DNA of 52,410 nucleotides, from the NCBI GenBank assembly GCA_009869945.1, contig WIXG01000470.1, positions 1 to 52,410 on the forward strand. The letters are read 5' to 3'. The translations under genes and the position numbers were made by a program. The notes under the pieces were generated by a model. The model was not told where the DNA came from. It did no database searches and saw only the letters and a program-made list of their open reading frames with translations. Every line of letters starts with the position of its first letter. Position 1 is the first letter of the stretch. Shown here in pieces: positions 1-11,800 of the stretch. Source of the DNA: Mesaphorura yosii. Lineage: Eukaryota; Arthropoda; Collembola; Poduromorpha; Tullbergiidae.

Positions 1-320
1 TTGCAATTTTTTTTGGCGAGAACAGTCCACGAATTATGCGCAAAATTTAAAAAAATTATTTCATACTTTTTATCGCGCTTCACCAAAGGAAGACCTTTTC
101 CCTAGGAATATATTTTATAGCATTGGGTTTGAAGATAATTTATTGCCCAGCGTGTAGACGTAACTAGTCTGGATTTTAAGGGGAAGAGAGTTCAGGGTGA
201 ATATGCAAAGAAACCGACTTATCTTGATTTCTTGGACCTAGTGTCTGGTGGGTACAGTTATGTGAGGATGATGTGTCATTTTGTGTGCAATTCAACATAG
301 CCATCCTGTCTGATGCGCTC

Positions 321-343
321 ACGACCCAGTCTGTCTGGGTCGT
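321..343. repeat. Perfect 9-bp inverted repeat
   Basis: ACGACCCAG (321-329), five-base loop TCTGT, then CTGGGTCGT (335-343). It is GC-rich against an AT-rich background. Role unknown. Confidence 0.8.
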
Positions 344-781
344 TTATTAAAAATGCATTGACAGCACAGGGGCAGGCGTCATTTATTGGCCCTGTATGCA
401 TACTATCGATACTTGCAATGTCGCATGCCAAATGATACGTGTTACGTTTAGCATGAACGCTGAACAACCGCTTTTATGTTGCAATTAGTTATCATTACCG
501 GCAAAGTGAAGCGAGTAATTGCAAGCAAACTGCGGGCGAAAGGTGATGAACCTGAATCATTATCGACTTAATTACAGTGACCGGGGCCCATGCCATATAT
601 CGAGATGCGGTAATTACCTACACAAATATGCACTTTAATTATCAGTAAAGTTTTATGTATTTGTGTTTGAGTTGAGAGTTAACGCTAGCTAATAGTTCAG
701 GGTGATCTTCGGCCAATTATTAGCGCATTTAGATTTGTGACATTCGTCTGGCAACCTCTCGTCATACAAACAAGGAATCTG

Positions 782-806
782 TGACCGCCGGTGGGATCGG
801 CGGTCA
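782..806. repeat. Perfect 9-bp GC-rich inverted repeat
   Basis: TGACCGCCG (782-790), seven-base loop GTGGGAT, then CGGCGGTCA (798-806). A G.T pair could extend the stem by one. Role unknown. Confidence 0.8.
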
Positions 807-2379
807 TTACTTCATGTGTTGCATTCCTCATTGACGAGGTACACATCTGCCTTGTCGGATAAATCTCGCAGCTGCCCCACGCTGCATTGCACTGCGACTT
901 TGAAATCGCCCATGGGTGAGACAACAAAGTATGCGATCGTGAAACAAAGCAGGGTCAGACTGCTTGCGAGTTGCAAAAACGCTCCGTATTATTATTACGA
1001 AGGCAAAAGGTTGACTGGTATAATGATGATGAACATTCGACTCATCTCTCGCCACATACCAGTCAGATTCGCTTACGTTTGCTGTTTCGTGCTCTTTCGT
1101 TCGTTATATTTACTTGCCATGTAATAATATTTCATTCTACATCTTCCTGTGTCAAAAAATCTCCGAATGTCAATTACTTTATTGTAATTTTACTACCTGC
1201 TCGACTCGACTCGTCGTCGTTGGTGTACTTTGTTCGTGCTGCCAGTTTTGCATCGTCCGCACGTCAACCACCTCTTAATAAGATGAACTGACATGCAGAT
1301 GAAAAATATTGACGTGACATTGACTTGTGCAGGATAACGACGAAATGTGATACAGATGAAGCTGGGCGGCTGACTTGTGAGATGAAAGGATCCTTATCGC
1401 AGCAATCAAACTGCAATCTTGCAATGCTCCTAGCCAATCCCGGCCTCGGCAAGTTTGCCGAACCGGCGGCGATGGCTGAGGACTTAGAAAGAGGACAAGA
1501 TGCCGAAAACAATTAAATACGGTCAATTGGTTTTCGTATTCAGGGCAGAAAACAAACACAAGTTATTAATAACCTGTAATAATTACTTAATTTTAATTGG
1601 CATTAAGTACTACCCAGTTTAACCATTGTATTCTTCTGTCATACAGAAAAACTGCCGAGCAATGAATGGATTTTCGGTCTCAAAAAAACAATTTTAACTA
1701 GCACGTTCAGTTCAAAACTGCCGATCCTCATGCGTTCGTTGGTTGAAATCGAGATCATTCGGCATAATCCAAATCTTAGTCACAGAGATTAGGAGGTGGA
1801 TCTGGATGATTGTGAGATTGGATTGTGGATGCGAGAACTAGTCCTTGCTCTCAAATCTTGGACGGATTTTGCATTGATCTTTGATCACGGCGGTCTTTGA
1901 AAGGAATTCCAATGAATGGAATTCGAATGGGGAAAGATTCACCATTGCTGCTCTAAATAAGTAAATACAACGCAAATAATTGTTTAAAAGACAAACAGAT
2001 AATAATTTTATAGCTTTTATTACGTCGGTAAGATCTTCACTACGTCCCTATGCAAAGACATAGACAATGAAAACGAAGATGATCTCGGATGCCTGAGAAG
2101 CTGCCGAGCTTCATGACACGATGACAGGAAGCCATGTAGTTTTAATTCGCAACATCCCTCCATCAGATTTGTATGGCATTGGTGCTGATTTTTAGCTGAT
2201 GACCTACCCTACAGGAATCTGATCACGCTCATTGTTCTTTCTTTGGAATTTTACAATCTAGGCTAGTCCAATTTTTCATTCGTTCCGAATCAAATGAACC
2301 GTTGAAGTGCACTTGCGGGCTAGTTTTATTTTCCACTGAACTAAATTGCCTACGTTTGAAAGAAATTTCATCCGCCACC

Positions 2380-2496
2380 ATGGCTGAGAATAAAGGCTGT
2401 TATTGTTTAAGCACATTCTTCTTGCTTCCTGGCATGTGGTCTTTAATGCAGCCGCTGTGCTTCTACCGTTTGATCAGAAGTATTAGCTCGCTAATG
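2380..2496 (+). CDS. Possible first coding exon of Shroom (speculative)
   Basis: An ATG at 2380 lies in a textbook context, GCCACCATGG. Its frame stays open for 39 codons to a possible donor (GTAATT) at 2497. The donor is phase 0, as the exon starting at 2782 requires, so a 285-bp intron would join the two in frame. Against this, the peptide is hydrophobic and cysteine-rich (MAENKGCYCLSTFFLLPGMW...), unlike any Shroom N-terminus I know. Without splicing the frame stops at 2506-2508 after 42 codons. A chance match is quite possible. Confidence 0.2.
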
Positions 2497-2781
2497 GTAA
2501 TTCAATAATTGCCTGACCTGCCAATAGAGGCACCTGAAAAACGAGGATTCATCATCGATTCGACTCTCGCATTGTACCTCTGACTCGCCTTGCCGCAAGA
2601 TTCCGATTAAATTCTGTGCATTGTCTCACGTCAATTAACTGTGGTGATCACAACTTTTCGAGAACAATCGTATTGTCATTCTCCTTAATTGACAAACAGT
2701 TAACGTCGACACACAAGCTCATAGAAATCGTTTATTGTTATTAAGCTCGTCTAACTCTTTGTTTTGTTTCTCAATTTGCAG

Positions 2782-2888
2782 ACTAGTAGCAAAGGTGATT
2801 TTGGGCGTACTTCAATACACCAGCAAAGCAGCAACAGTCATCAGGTCAACTCCCTGCCACAGAAGTGTGAAGACACGAACGGAGAAAG
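2782..2888 (+). CDS. shroom: Shroom exon, polar N-terminal segment (residues 1-35 plus a split codon)
   Basis: A strong acceptor (TTTGTTTCTCAATTTGCAG) precedes 2782 and the donor AAAG|GTAAGC follows 2888. One frame is open for 107 bases; it encodes a Ser/Gln/Asn-rich peptide starting TSSKGDFGRTS. It leaves two bases (AG) that join the C at 17298 as a serine codon. It starts in phase 0, so either an upstream coding exon exists or this exon is 5' leader that happens to be open. There is no ATG in this frame. The phase match is good evidence of splicing; coding status is less certain. Confidence 0.65.
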
Positions 2889-5800
2889 GTAAGCAGCTGC
2901 ACTTTAATTTGAACTCTTTATGACAAATTAGTACATGCGATAGAAGATTTCCTGTTATTTAATTTACGCTAATAATGTGTAGGAGTCGAGATTGAGTTTA
3001 AGCTTTGTTGTTCGGTCCTGTGGATGTGGACGGAAAGATTTCGAAAGATAAACACGCGGGCAGCAGTCTGTTTGTAAATATGGCAAGAGGGTCCTCAAAG
3101 AAGCAGTGAGCAGTGGTTGAAATCTTGATTGTGAGAGACCATATGTCTCCGCCAGTACAATTAAGCCCCTGACTGGACAGTCGAATCATAATAACGTAAC
3201 TTTTCTACAAGTAAGGGAGACGCATGCTTGGTGGACATCCACATAGTCATTCTACAACTTTAAAGCAAGCAGCCTTGATACGGTTGAAGCATGACAGAAG
3301 AATAACAAACTAACGCCGGATTAATTTTGACATGAAGGTAGATAATAAGAGCAGATTAGGTCGTCAATTTAAGCGTCTGAAATGCGCTAACTGTGCCTAT
3401 ATACAATATATCCAAGCCAAGAATGTGCAAATCATAAGATACACAAAGTGCATCACATTTTATTAATAATAATTCTTGGTGTTTACAATAACGTTATAAG
3501 ACATGTGACTCTGAATGCCTGAGCAATAATTGCGACTTTTCGGGATTTCGTAACTCAGTTTTCCTCAGGAGGATTGCTTTACTTTAAACCACTGTGATTA
3601 GTGACAACAAATGACTGGAACAAAACAACATTCTTCATCGCATTTTCAAGAAGAGCATCGAATTAGCTGCGAGCTGCTTACTCCTTCGCCGTAATTTGTT
3701 GACTGATGTGAGAGGCTTCATACATGTTCGCTTAAATTGAATGATGCGCTTGTTTGTAAGCATTCATAATGGAAGCAACTGTAAATAAGTCAGCGACATT
3801 AAATCTAATGAGCTGTGCCAATGCGATTTTAATCTGAATTTTATTATCAGATTGCACAACGGAGGAATGTGCGTACTGTAGTATTGGCTTAACGAGAAAG
3901 CTGGGCTCAGAAGAGGACTCGGAACTCCGAGTGCAGAAAGAAAGGTAGAAATTAAAGAGTCAGAGATTAAGCATAACAGGTTGACTCGAAAGTATGATAG
4001 ATAATGCAGCGAGGATCACCATCCCATCACGCATGCACTGGATCGACGAACGGCCAGTAACCTTCTCATACCGTCGTCGTCATATCGTAATTTTGCAATG
4101 TTTTGCTAGGTTGCATAACAATAGTAATACCTGAAAACAAGTCATATTATCATGATCATCATAATCATCTTGCGTTTGCGTTTTATTATAATGTAAAATA
4201 TTATAATATGAACTATGATCATCTTCAATGTGAATCACACACACTCACGACATGCCGTGCCACGGCCAATCAAGTTAGTGCCGTGAGTATGTTTGACTTG
4301 GTTAACACCAAGACCAGGACCAAGATTTTGGCTCTCTTGTGCATTTGCATTTGCATTTGCATGATACAAGTTGCAAGTTGCAAATAATAAACACGATTCG
4401 TATTAGCCACAGCTCAACTATTGATCTGCTCATTGCATGTACATACGCATGCGCTTTTTATTATTATGATTGTATGTAAATGCAATTAGAGATACGTCGA
4501 TTGCGAATTATTCATCTTTTGCATATAAGACTTGAACGAGATCCATGAAAGATGTAGAGAGCAGGAAGACGCGCTGACGATGGCGTGCGATGACCGTCGG
4601 AATGGAATTTACAACTTCTAGTCTAGCATCCTGATATCCATTGCACTTTGACGTTCGGAGCAATTTTCTTTCTCCTTTTGTTTTCTCCTAATGCGTGACT
4701 GTGTGCCGGTGCCAATTTCTGTTGTAATTACTAAAGTTCATTAAGTTCACAACGTTTTTATTACCCGAGTTGAAGTTGCAGCAGTTTAGAGAAAATTACC
4801 TGACAAAACAGTGAACATGCGATTTTATCATGTGACGACAAGGAAACAAATACTTAAAGATAATTAAGAAGTATTTTTAGTTTTATTGCAAGTCGAAATG
4901 AGCATCGCAGAAGGACAGGTTAGGGCGTACGATTGGATTTCTCTCGCATGTTGCGTTCTAGTTTTGAGATTCCTCATTGAACTGCATGATCTCTGTGAAT
5001 TGCCGAGTGCTATTATCATTATTTCGCTATCCGGCTATAAATAATGAATGCCTTCTGAAGTTCAATGAGTTTGACCTAGAAATCAAGAGTGGTATTAAAG
5101 AAAAGAGAGATTTATGCACGTCGCGGTCATAAATGCTAAACACGGTCGCAGCGCATGTGGATGAGAACCTGGCTGCATATATGCAAATGACTAGTATTTG
5201 ATTATGAGAAATTTTGATTTCATTTAATTAGGATTCATTGCTGTGCCCAAGTGCTCTGAGAGCCATTCTGCATGGTTTATGATCACAGTGATGAGTATTG
5301 CGATGTGAGTGGCGTCTTTATGACTACGAACTTCCTTTCATTTTCTGAAACGGCACCCAATCTATTTTTTTTTTACCAGGATGAGAATTTCTGGTGTGTT
5401 TTGGGGTTGGCGAGAATCCTCCTTTGATGTAGAGTAATGATTCGTGAGAGATGAAAACGAAAGTGCAAGTTGAAAGTCACACTTGGCGTAACAATAAAAT
5501 CATCTCATTTAACTCTGGTGATTTTATGGAAGGCTGCCTTCCGCACACTTACCACATGGCGGAGTCGTCGAATGCGCATAAAAACGAAACGGCGCACCGC
5601 ACCGCGATATTTTCATTGTGCTTTGTACGGTCAATTAAATAACGACAAGAATCTTGACATTTATCCCTTCTTCTGTACGAAATCTGTGCATAGCTCATCA
5701 ATCATCAGCGCCCAAAATTTTTCAACAATGCTTCAGAAATGTGTTGATGCAAAATATTGACAATTGACTTGCGCAACATATTCACATATTGCTGGCAATC

Positions 5801-8800
5801 AGTTGGCGACGTCACGCCGTAAAAGCTCATAGAAAGTAAAATGCTGATAAGCATAAGCATTTATCGAATGCCATAAAATCAACTGAAGACTGCACTCCAT
5901 TCAGATTATACTTGGCGCAGGTATCAGACACTCAACCGCAGGCACATTATTAATTGTATAGAACACGGGCGAAGGTGTCGACCGATCGGCTGTTCTGCAA
6001 TTTTCATGAAGCTTTCGCTTGATGCATTCAATTTTGCGAATAAAATATTGTGATTTGATTGTCTGCCAATCCACAGCGTTGATAATTGTAAGAATAACTC
6101 AACTTAGCGTCCTTAACTGACAGAAAACTCAAACCCTTCTGCTACTTGCTAGCGTTATAAATGATTCGGCGTTATCACTAAAACAGTGCATTTTTTCGTA
6201 AGAAAGTGTTCGTTTTCATAAAGTAGTATTGAATTTTGCTGTGTGAATTAAGAAGAGGAAGGCAAGAAACAGCGCATGACACGACGTTTAATTTTTCTGT
6301 AAGTCCAGATATCGAATAATTATTAGGAACTAATGAGCTATCCCCGGACCATACGGCAGACGAGGACTGTCCAGATAATTATGTTTAATTCTTGCTCCAA
6401 AGACCTAAAGATGGTTCATGTTAAGGATCTCAGCCCTGTTAGGTTTGTTATGCAATGTGTTGGCACGTGCCAGTGCGACTGCGAATGTCAAGTGATACTT
6501 CATAGCTCAACCGCTGGTTCAGTATGCAAGGCTCGTATTCTGGGCTCTGTGTAAAGATGATGAACATTTTATCCATCGTGCATATGGAGTGAGAAGTACC
6601 CGTGCCAGTTCCTTGGAAGAAACATCTGCTCAGGTCGGCTCCTAGTTTTTACTTCAGTCTGGGGTGTAATTGTATAAAATACTCCTATAATAACACGTTG
6701 CGTAATTCACGAATTTTCAGATATAAAATACACACGTAGACACTACGCAGTTGTATACCTTTTCCAGCTTGAAATGCCAGACGTTTTAAAGGGATGATTA
6801 TTTCGATAATCCAACCCATCTGATATTCAAAGGGAGCAGGGTAGATCTGTAAAAGGAGGGAAATTCCTTCCTGACGTAGCTTTTTCATCTGTGTCGAAGC
6901 TAGGAAGCGAGGGCGAGGCGTGCGCAGTTAAAGTAACAAGTAACAAATAAAATCCAACAGTAAATTCTAGTCTCAAACTTTCTTTCCCGTATCTTGGACA
7001 AGCAATAATGGTAATGATAATGGCAATGGCACCAGGAATCACATACTTCACATATGTTCTTTCCTGAGCTGACAAGCAGCTGCACTATCGCTTCTGCTAC
7101 CAACTTTAATTCCAGTCGAGACAAAGACACGTGAACTTGTCGGATGCCTCGAATTTCTGTCTGAAGTACAGCTTAAAGACGGAGCACTGGCAGTGGTAAA
7201 TGGTTGGGCCTCAGAAATATACGCTCGATATTTCACTCTTAAGTAAAACCACTAAAAGCAATTGGAAAAAAATGAAAAGAATTCAAAATTTCATTTTGCC
7301 AGTCTCAAAAAATTCCTGTCCGGTGTGTTTCATAAACTCAGCTTGAACTCACGCTTTTATTATTATTAAATTAGTGCAATAAATCGCTCTCAAGAATAAA
7401 AATCGTTAATCACTCTTGCTTCGAGTCCGAGGTTTTATTTCCTCAATTGCATTCCATTGCAAGGCTTTTGAGTTGAATACTTAAGAATATGAAAAATGAA
7501 TTATTGTTGACATGCAAGCACCATTGCGTGCTGGTCGTTTATTGCGCGCCTTCGCTTTTCGGCCGGTGTGATCGAAGTCTTCATATAATTTTGATGAAAC
7601 AAAGCAAGCTCAAGGCAATACAATAGAATTTTTATCGCATTTGTACAACTCTGAGGTATTTTTTTTAGATCCCAAGTCGGGCAGGTGAATGAATTCATTA
7701 AAAACGTAAATTCAGGATTTAGGCTTAATCGACACGATAAAGTTCTTTGCCAGACACGTAAATCGAAATCACTCAGTCAGTCCAATGACTTGGATCAATT
7801 CTGATTTACATGTAAATTCGCTCGCACTCAAAATGAAAATGAAAGGGTTCTGCATAAAAACTCGATACACAGTAGAGTACAACCTATTAGCAGCCGGCTT
7901 ATCTTTACTCACATAAAGTGTTTCAAGTTGCTTAATTAACGTGTTTAATACGAAGGAAATTGTTGAGCCTGGCAGTGGCAGCGGTCAACCATCCGGAAGA
8001 ACCACTTTTTGTATCATTCGTGCAATCAAAGAGCATCCTCCTCACCCTTGAACTTTTACTACTAAAAAGAACGAGGAAAGTGATTCTCCTGTGTTTTTGC
8101 CGAATGTCGAAAGAATTCGCAAGAGCCCGATAGTTTGATCGGTTTCTGTGATGCAGACGCAATGATGCGAATTCAGACTTTAAAGATACGATCTAACCAG
8201 ATTTTCTTAAAATATAATACTTCGGAGGTTAAAGGTAATAATTTAAGCCACTTAATTTACTAATACTTCATAATAACAATTCCTCTCTTTAATTCCTATG
8301 ATTATATCTGCTGGCTACTGCGTTTGCGCCACGCATCGAACTTCGATAGACGACCAGCATCTGCCCTTCTCAGGCAATTAATTCAGGTTGCAGCTTTACA
8401 TGCAATTAAGTGTGTTGAGAGCGAGTTTGAATGAAGAATTCGAAACAATGTTCCTAATGTGAGTTTAAAAGTGAAGAACTGAGGCGAGGAAGATGAAAAT
8501 ACTTTAAAGAACAAGTTTGCTTGATAAAAAAAACCTGCATTTTGTTTTATTATATCGATACTCATAAAATATGTCGTTCAATACATCACCGATCACAGAA
8601 ATGTCATCACCGACTTCTTTGTGGCTGGTCAGGATCCTTTGACGAGTCACAGTTTAATGTCCTATTATGACTTTGTGAATGAACAACAACCGAGAACCTT
8701 CACCTCGAGACTCGAATCAACATTTTTAACTGCTGCCAGATTCGTGAATTACGAAAAGTGTAACCACGAAGATGTGCGGTTCTCATTTGATTCGTAACAA

Positions 8801-11800
8801 ATTGACGCAGTAGTCCAATCAGGCTAATCCGAAGCGACGTTGAGTTCATGAAACCTAAATTTGCATGAGACTTCGTGTTGTGGGACGAAGACCTCACATA
8901 AACTGAGCACAAGATTTATTGCGAATTACATTAATTCACAGGTAACAAGCGAGTCGCATTAAACGCATAGTGCTTTATTTACGATTTTCTTCCTGAATTC
9001 CATCGAAACGAGTGAGAAAAAAATATGCAAAGAAAGCTGTCTTAATTCTTGTTCCTCGGCTCAGGAGATCCACGCACTCATTCCTCATCCTGCCTCCTGC
9101 TGCTTGCGTTGAATTTTTATGCATTCTTAATCGGCAGAGAAATTATAGGCTTCCAGTCTAGTCGAAGTTTTTGTGGCCTATCACGGCAGACTCTCGAAAC
9201 GGAGCCCATTAAACAAGCACTGATTTCGCATTTAAATTCCTCGTATCTTACAACCATCTTTGCATGTTTTACACCGTTTAACACTTAGAAACATTCTTCT
9301 GCACAAATTAAATATCACTATCGACTATCATCATGCACATTAGCTAGAATCATGTTCGTGGGGAAAATCACACAGGAAGATCATCATCAGCGATCGGACC
9401 TGCCAAGGTGAAACAGAATTAGGCAACCACTTGTGCATTTGCTGTGCTGCAAAGTGCGTGGCATTGCGAATCGAAAGTGTCAATAATGACTTCGTGTTTT
9501 AAACTCGTCTTAATACTAATTGTCTGTTGTACAAATTCATTGAAATACCTCGTCTACAGTCTACACTGCATGCGTAGCAGCTGTGAAGTACATTAATGAT
9601 TATTGTTCGTGGTGGCTGAACTTTTTTCAATGTCGCAATGGAATGGAACGCGGCTCAGTGCAGTTGTTGCAGTGCAACAAGAAAGAGTCCTCATATTTTC
9701 CATAATACATTATTAATAAGGTTAAAACGGAGCACAATGCGCGTTTCAGTTGGGAAATATTCGTGTTTAACCTCTGCTCTGTCGTAGCACTTACTTCATC
9801 TGCTGAGTTACCGCCGTATTAAAAGGCACTGAATATCGCCGTTTAAGAATAGTTTCTTTGTGAGTTCCATTCCAACCGTCGCACCGTCCGGCTGTACGCA
9901 TGCAGTACTCATTTTTGTCCTTTCTGACTGCTACCTTCAAGAATGCAGAACGTTCAGCTGCGAGTCTCGATCACGAGCAGTGCTGTTGGGTACAAACTGG
10001 CCTGGCTAATGAAGTAGTCACTTTTTCTTTCTAAATTACGTTATTACCATTACCAAGCATGAATCATGCATAAGAAATTCTCTCATGAGACTTGTGGTGT
10101 GGCGTGAACTAAACCTTACGACTCTGCTGTGCGTTAGCTTGATTTTAATTCATTCATCGCGTTGTGCCGAAGCAGTCATCAGTTATTGCGAAAAGTCAAA
10201 GCCGGAACAAGTGATGTGTGTTGTGCACCCAGTGTATCTCTTGTGTGTAAGGAAATTCTTATACACTAGTTTGTGCCTTGGCTTTGTCGCAAAATCCAGA
10301 GACGTGGAAATTGAAGTGCATTTCAGTTCAGTCATCGTGTAATCATGCTGGTACAATTAACCGTAATTAAATCTCTCTGTTTCTTGAAACAACAGACAGA
10401 AGACACATCCTGAGTCAGATCCCCGAATATAATTGTGTTGGAGTTTGAGTTTGTGCACGGTACAAGAAGAACATCATCTCAGCTGCCTATCGTAAAACAT
10501 CTGTCTCCACTTAGCTTCCATTCTCTCATGCGCATTGAGAATTTCGCCAATTACGGCCTGATATTTGTCTTCACGAACGCATGAGAACGATAATCTTCGA
10601 AATCACAGAAAATTACCCGATTTCTGCCTTTTCTTCGTTGAGCTGTCATTAGTTGGATATAAAATCTATTTTGAGAACAGACGTGCATGTGCAAATCCGA
10701 AAATCTGATTTACTGCTTTCTCAGGAAACAAATTCGAAAGCTGTCATCAAGAGCGTAAATGTAAATGCAGCTAATTGCCAATTTGGTGGGCCACTTTTAC
10801 CATCTCACTTTACATACGCGAATGATCGTTTGTAGCACTGCTCTATAATATCAAGTCCAAGGCTGCAAGGTTATAGCCTCTAAGCTTACAAAACATGACA
10901 GGCGAGAAAAATTGACGTTTTGTTTTCGCGCAAACTGTTCCATAAGTTTCAGTTTCCGTTCTGACTTTTTGCCAACGAAATTCGAGTTTAAAAATAGTTT
11001 AATGAGAACCTGGTTTACGAAAGTTGTCAAAACCAATCAAAGAGCAAGCGGAGCACGCAGCGTGGCGCAGACGTGCAAGTGTGAAGTCTCACGTCAAACG
11101 TTTGCGTACACAAGTCAGCTCCTCACGAGTGTGCACTTTGTCTTCTGGCACCTCAATTTGTCTTGGATTGACTGGGTCAGATTTGAAACTTTGTTCCAGT
11201 CTTTCGCAACCAAACTTTTGAAACTTTAATTAACGACTAATGAATTGACAGTTTTGTGACACGAATCAAAAGTTTGCAATTCACCAATTGGTAAAGAAGA
11301 AGAAACACCTGAAATGATGTCGCTGACATTCTCGTCTCAATACCCTGGAAATTATCGAAGCCCATACTTGAGGTAAACTCTCGTCAGATTCATTTTTGCT
11401 ATTATTGGCAGTGGCACGTACTACAAGTGTGACTATAATTATTCAGTTGGAAGTCAGATTGACTCGTTTCATCATTAATGGGCTCATCGTCAAATTACAA
11501 TTACACATCTGACGAAATTACCCAATTGAGGTTTAAGATTCACATGTAATTCACCAATTGATTAACTTGCTAAAATTACACCATAATTATGAATAGAAAT
11601 TGCAGGCACAACGCAAAACGCATGATAAGATTTATTGCAATTGTTTTGTATTCTAACTTGTAATATTATTGGGAATGCGAATCGCGGGCTCATAAAGTCG
11701 TAAACCGTAAACCTACATTTTGCATGCGATTCTCCTTAAGACAGAATCTCTGAGTATGTGATCATTCGGATCTCTGTCTCTCCTGACACAGCGACGCTTG

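Larger units (their letters stand above)
1..2379. other. 5' flank or upstream intron of Shroom, no gene recognised
   Basis: Short open frames only, all at chance level. Two perfect 9-bp GC-rich hairpins (321-343 and 782-806) and a GC-rich patch near 1430-1490 stand out from AT-rich surroundings. A frame at 1325-1516 runs through that patch but has no clear splice donor and no recognisable product. Whether this is upstream DNA, 5' leader or an intron of a longer Shroom transcript cannot be told. Confidence 0.5.
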
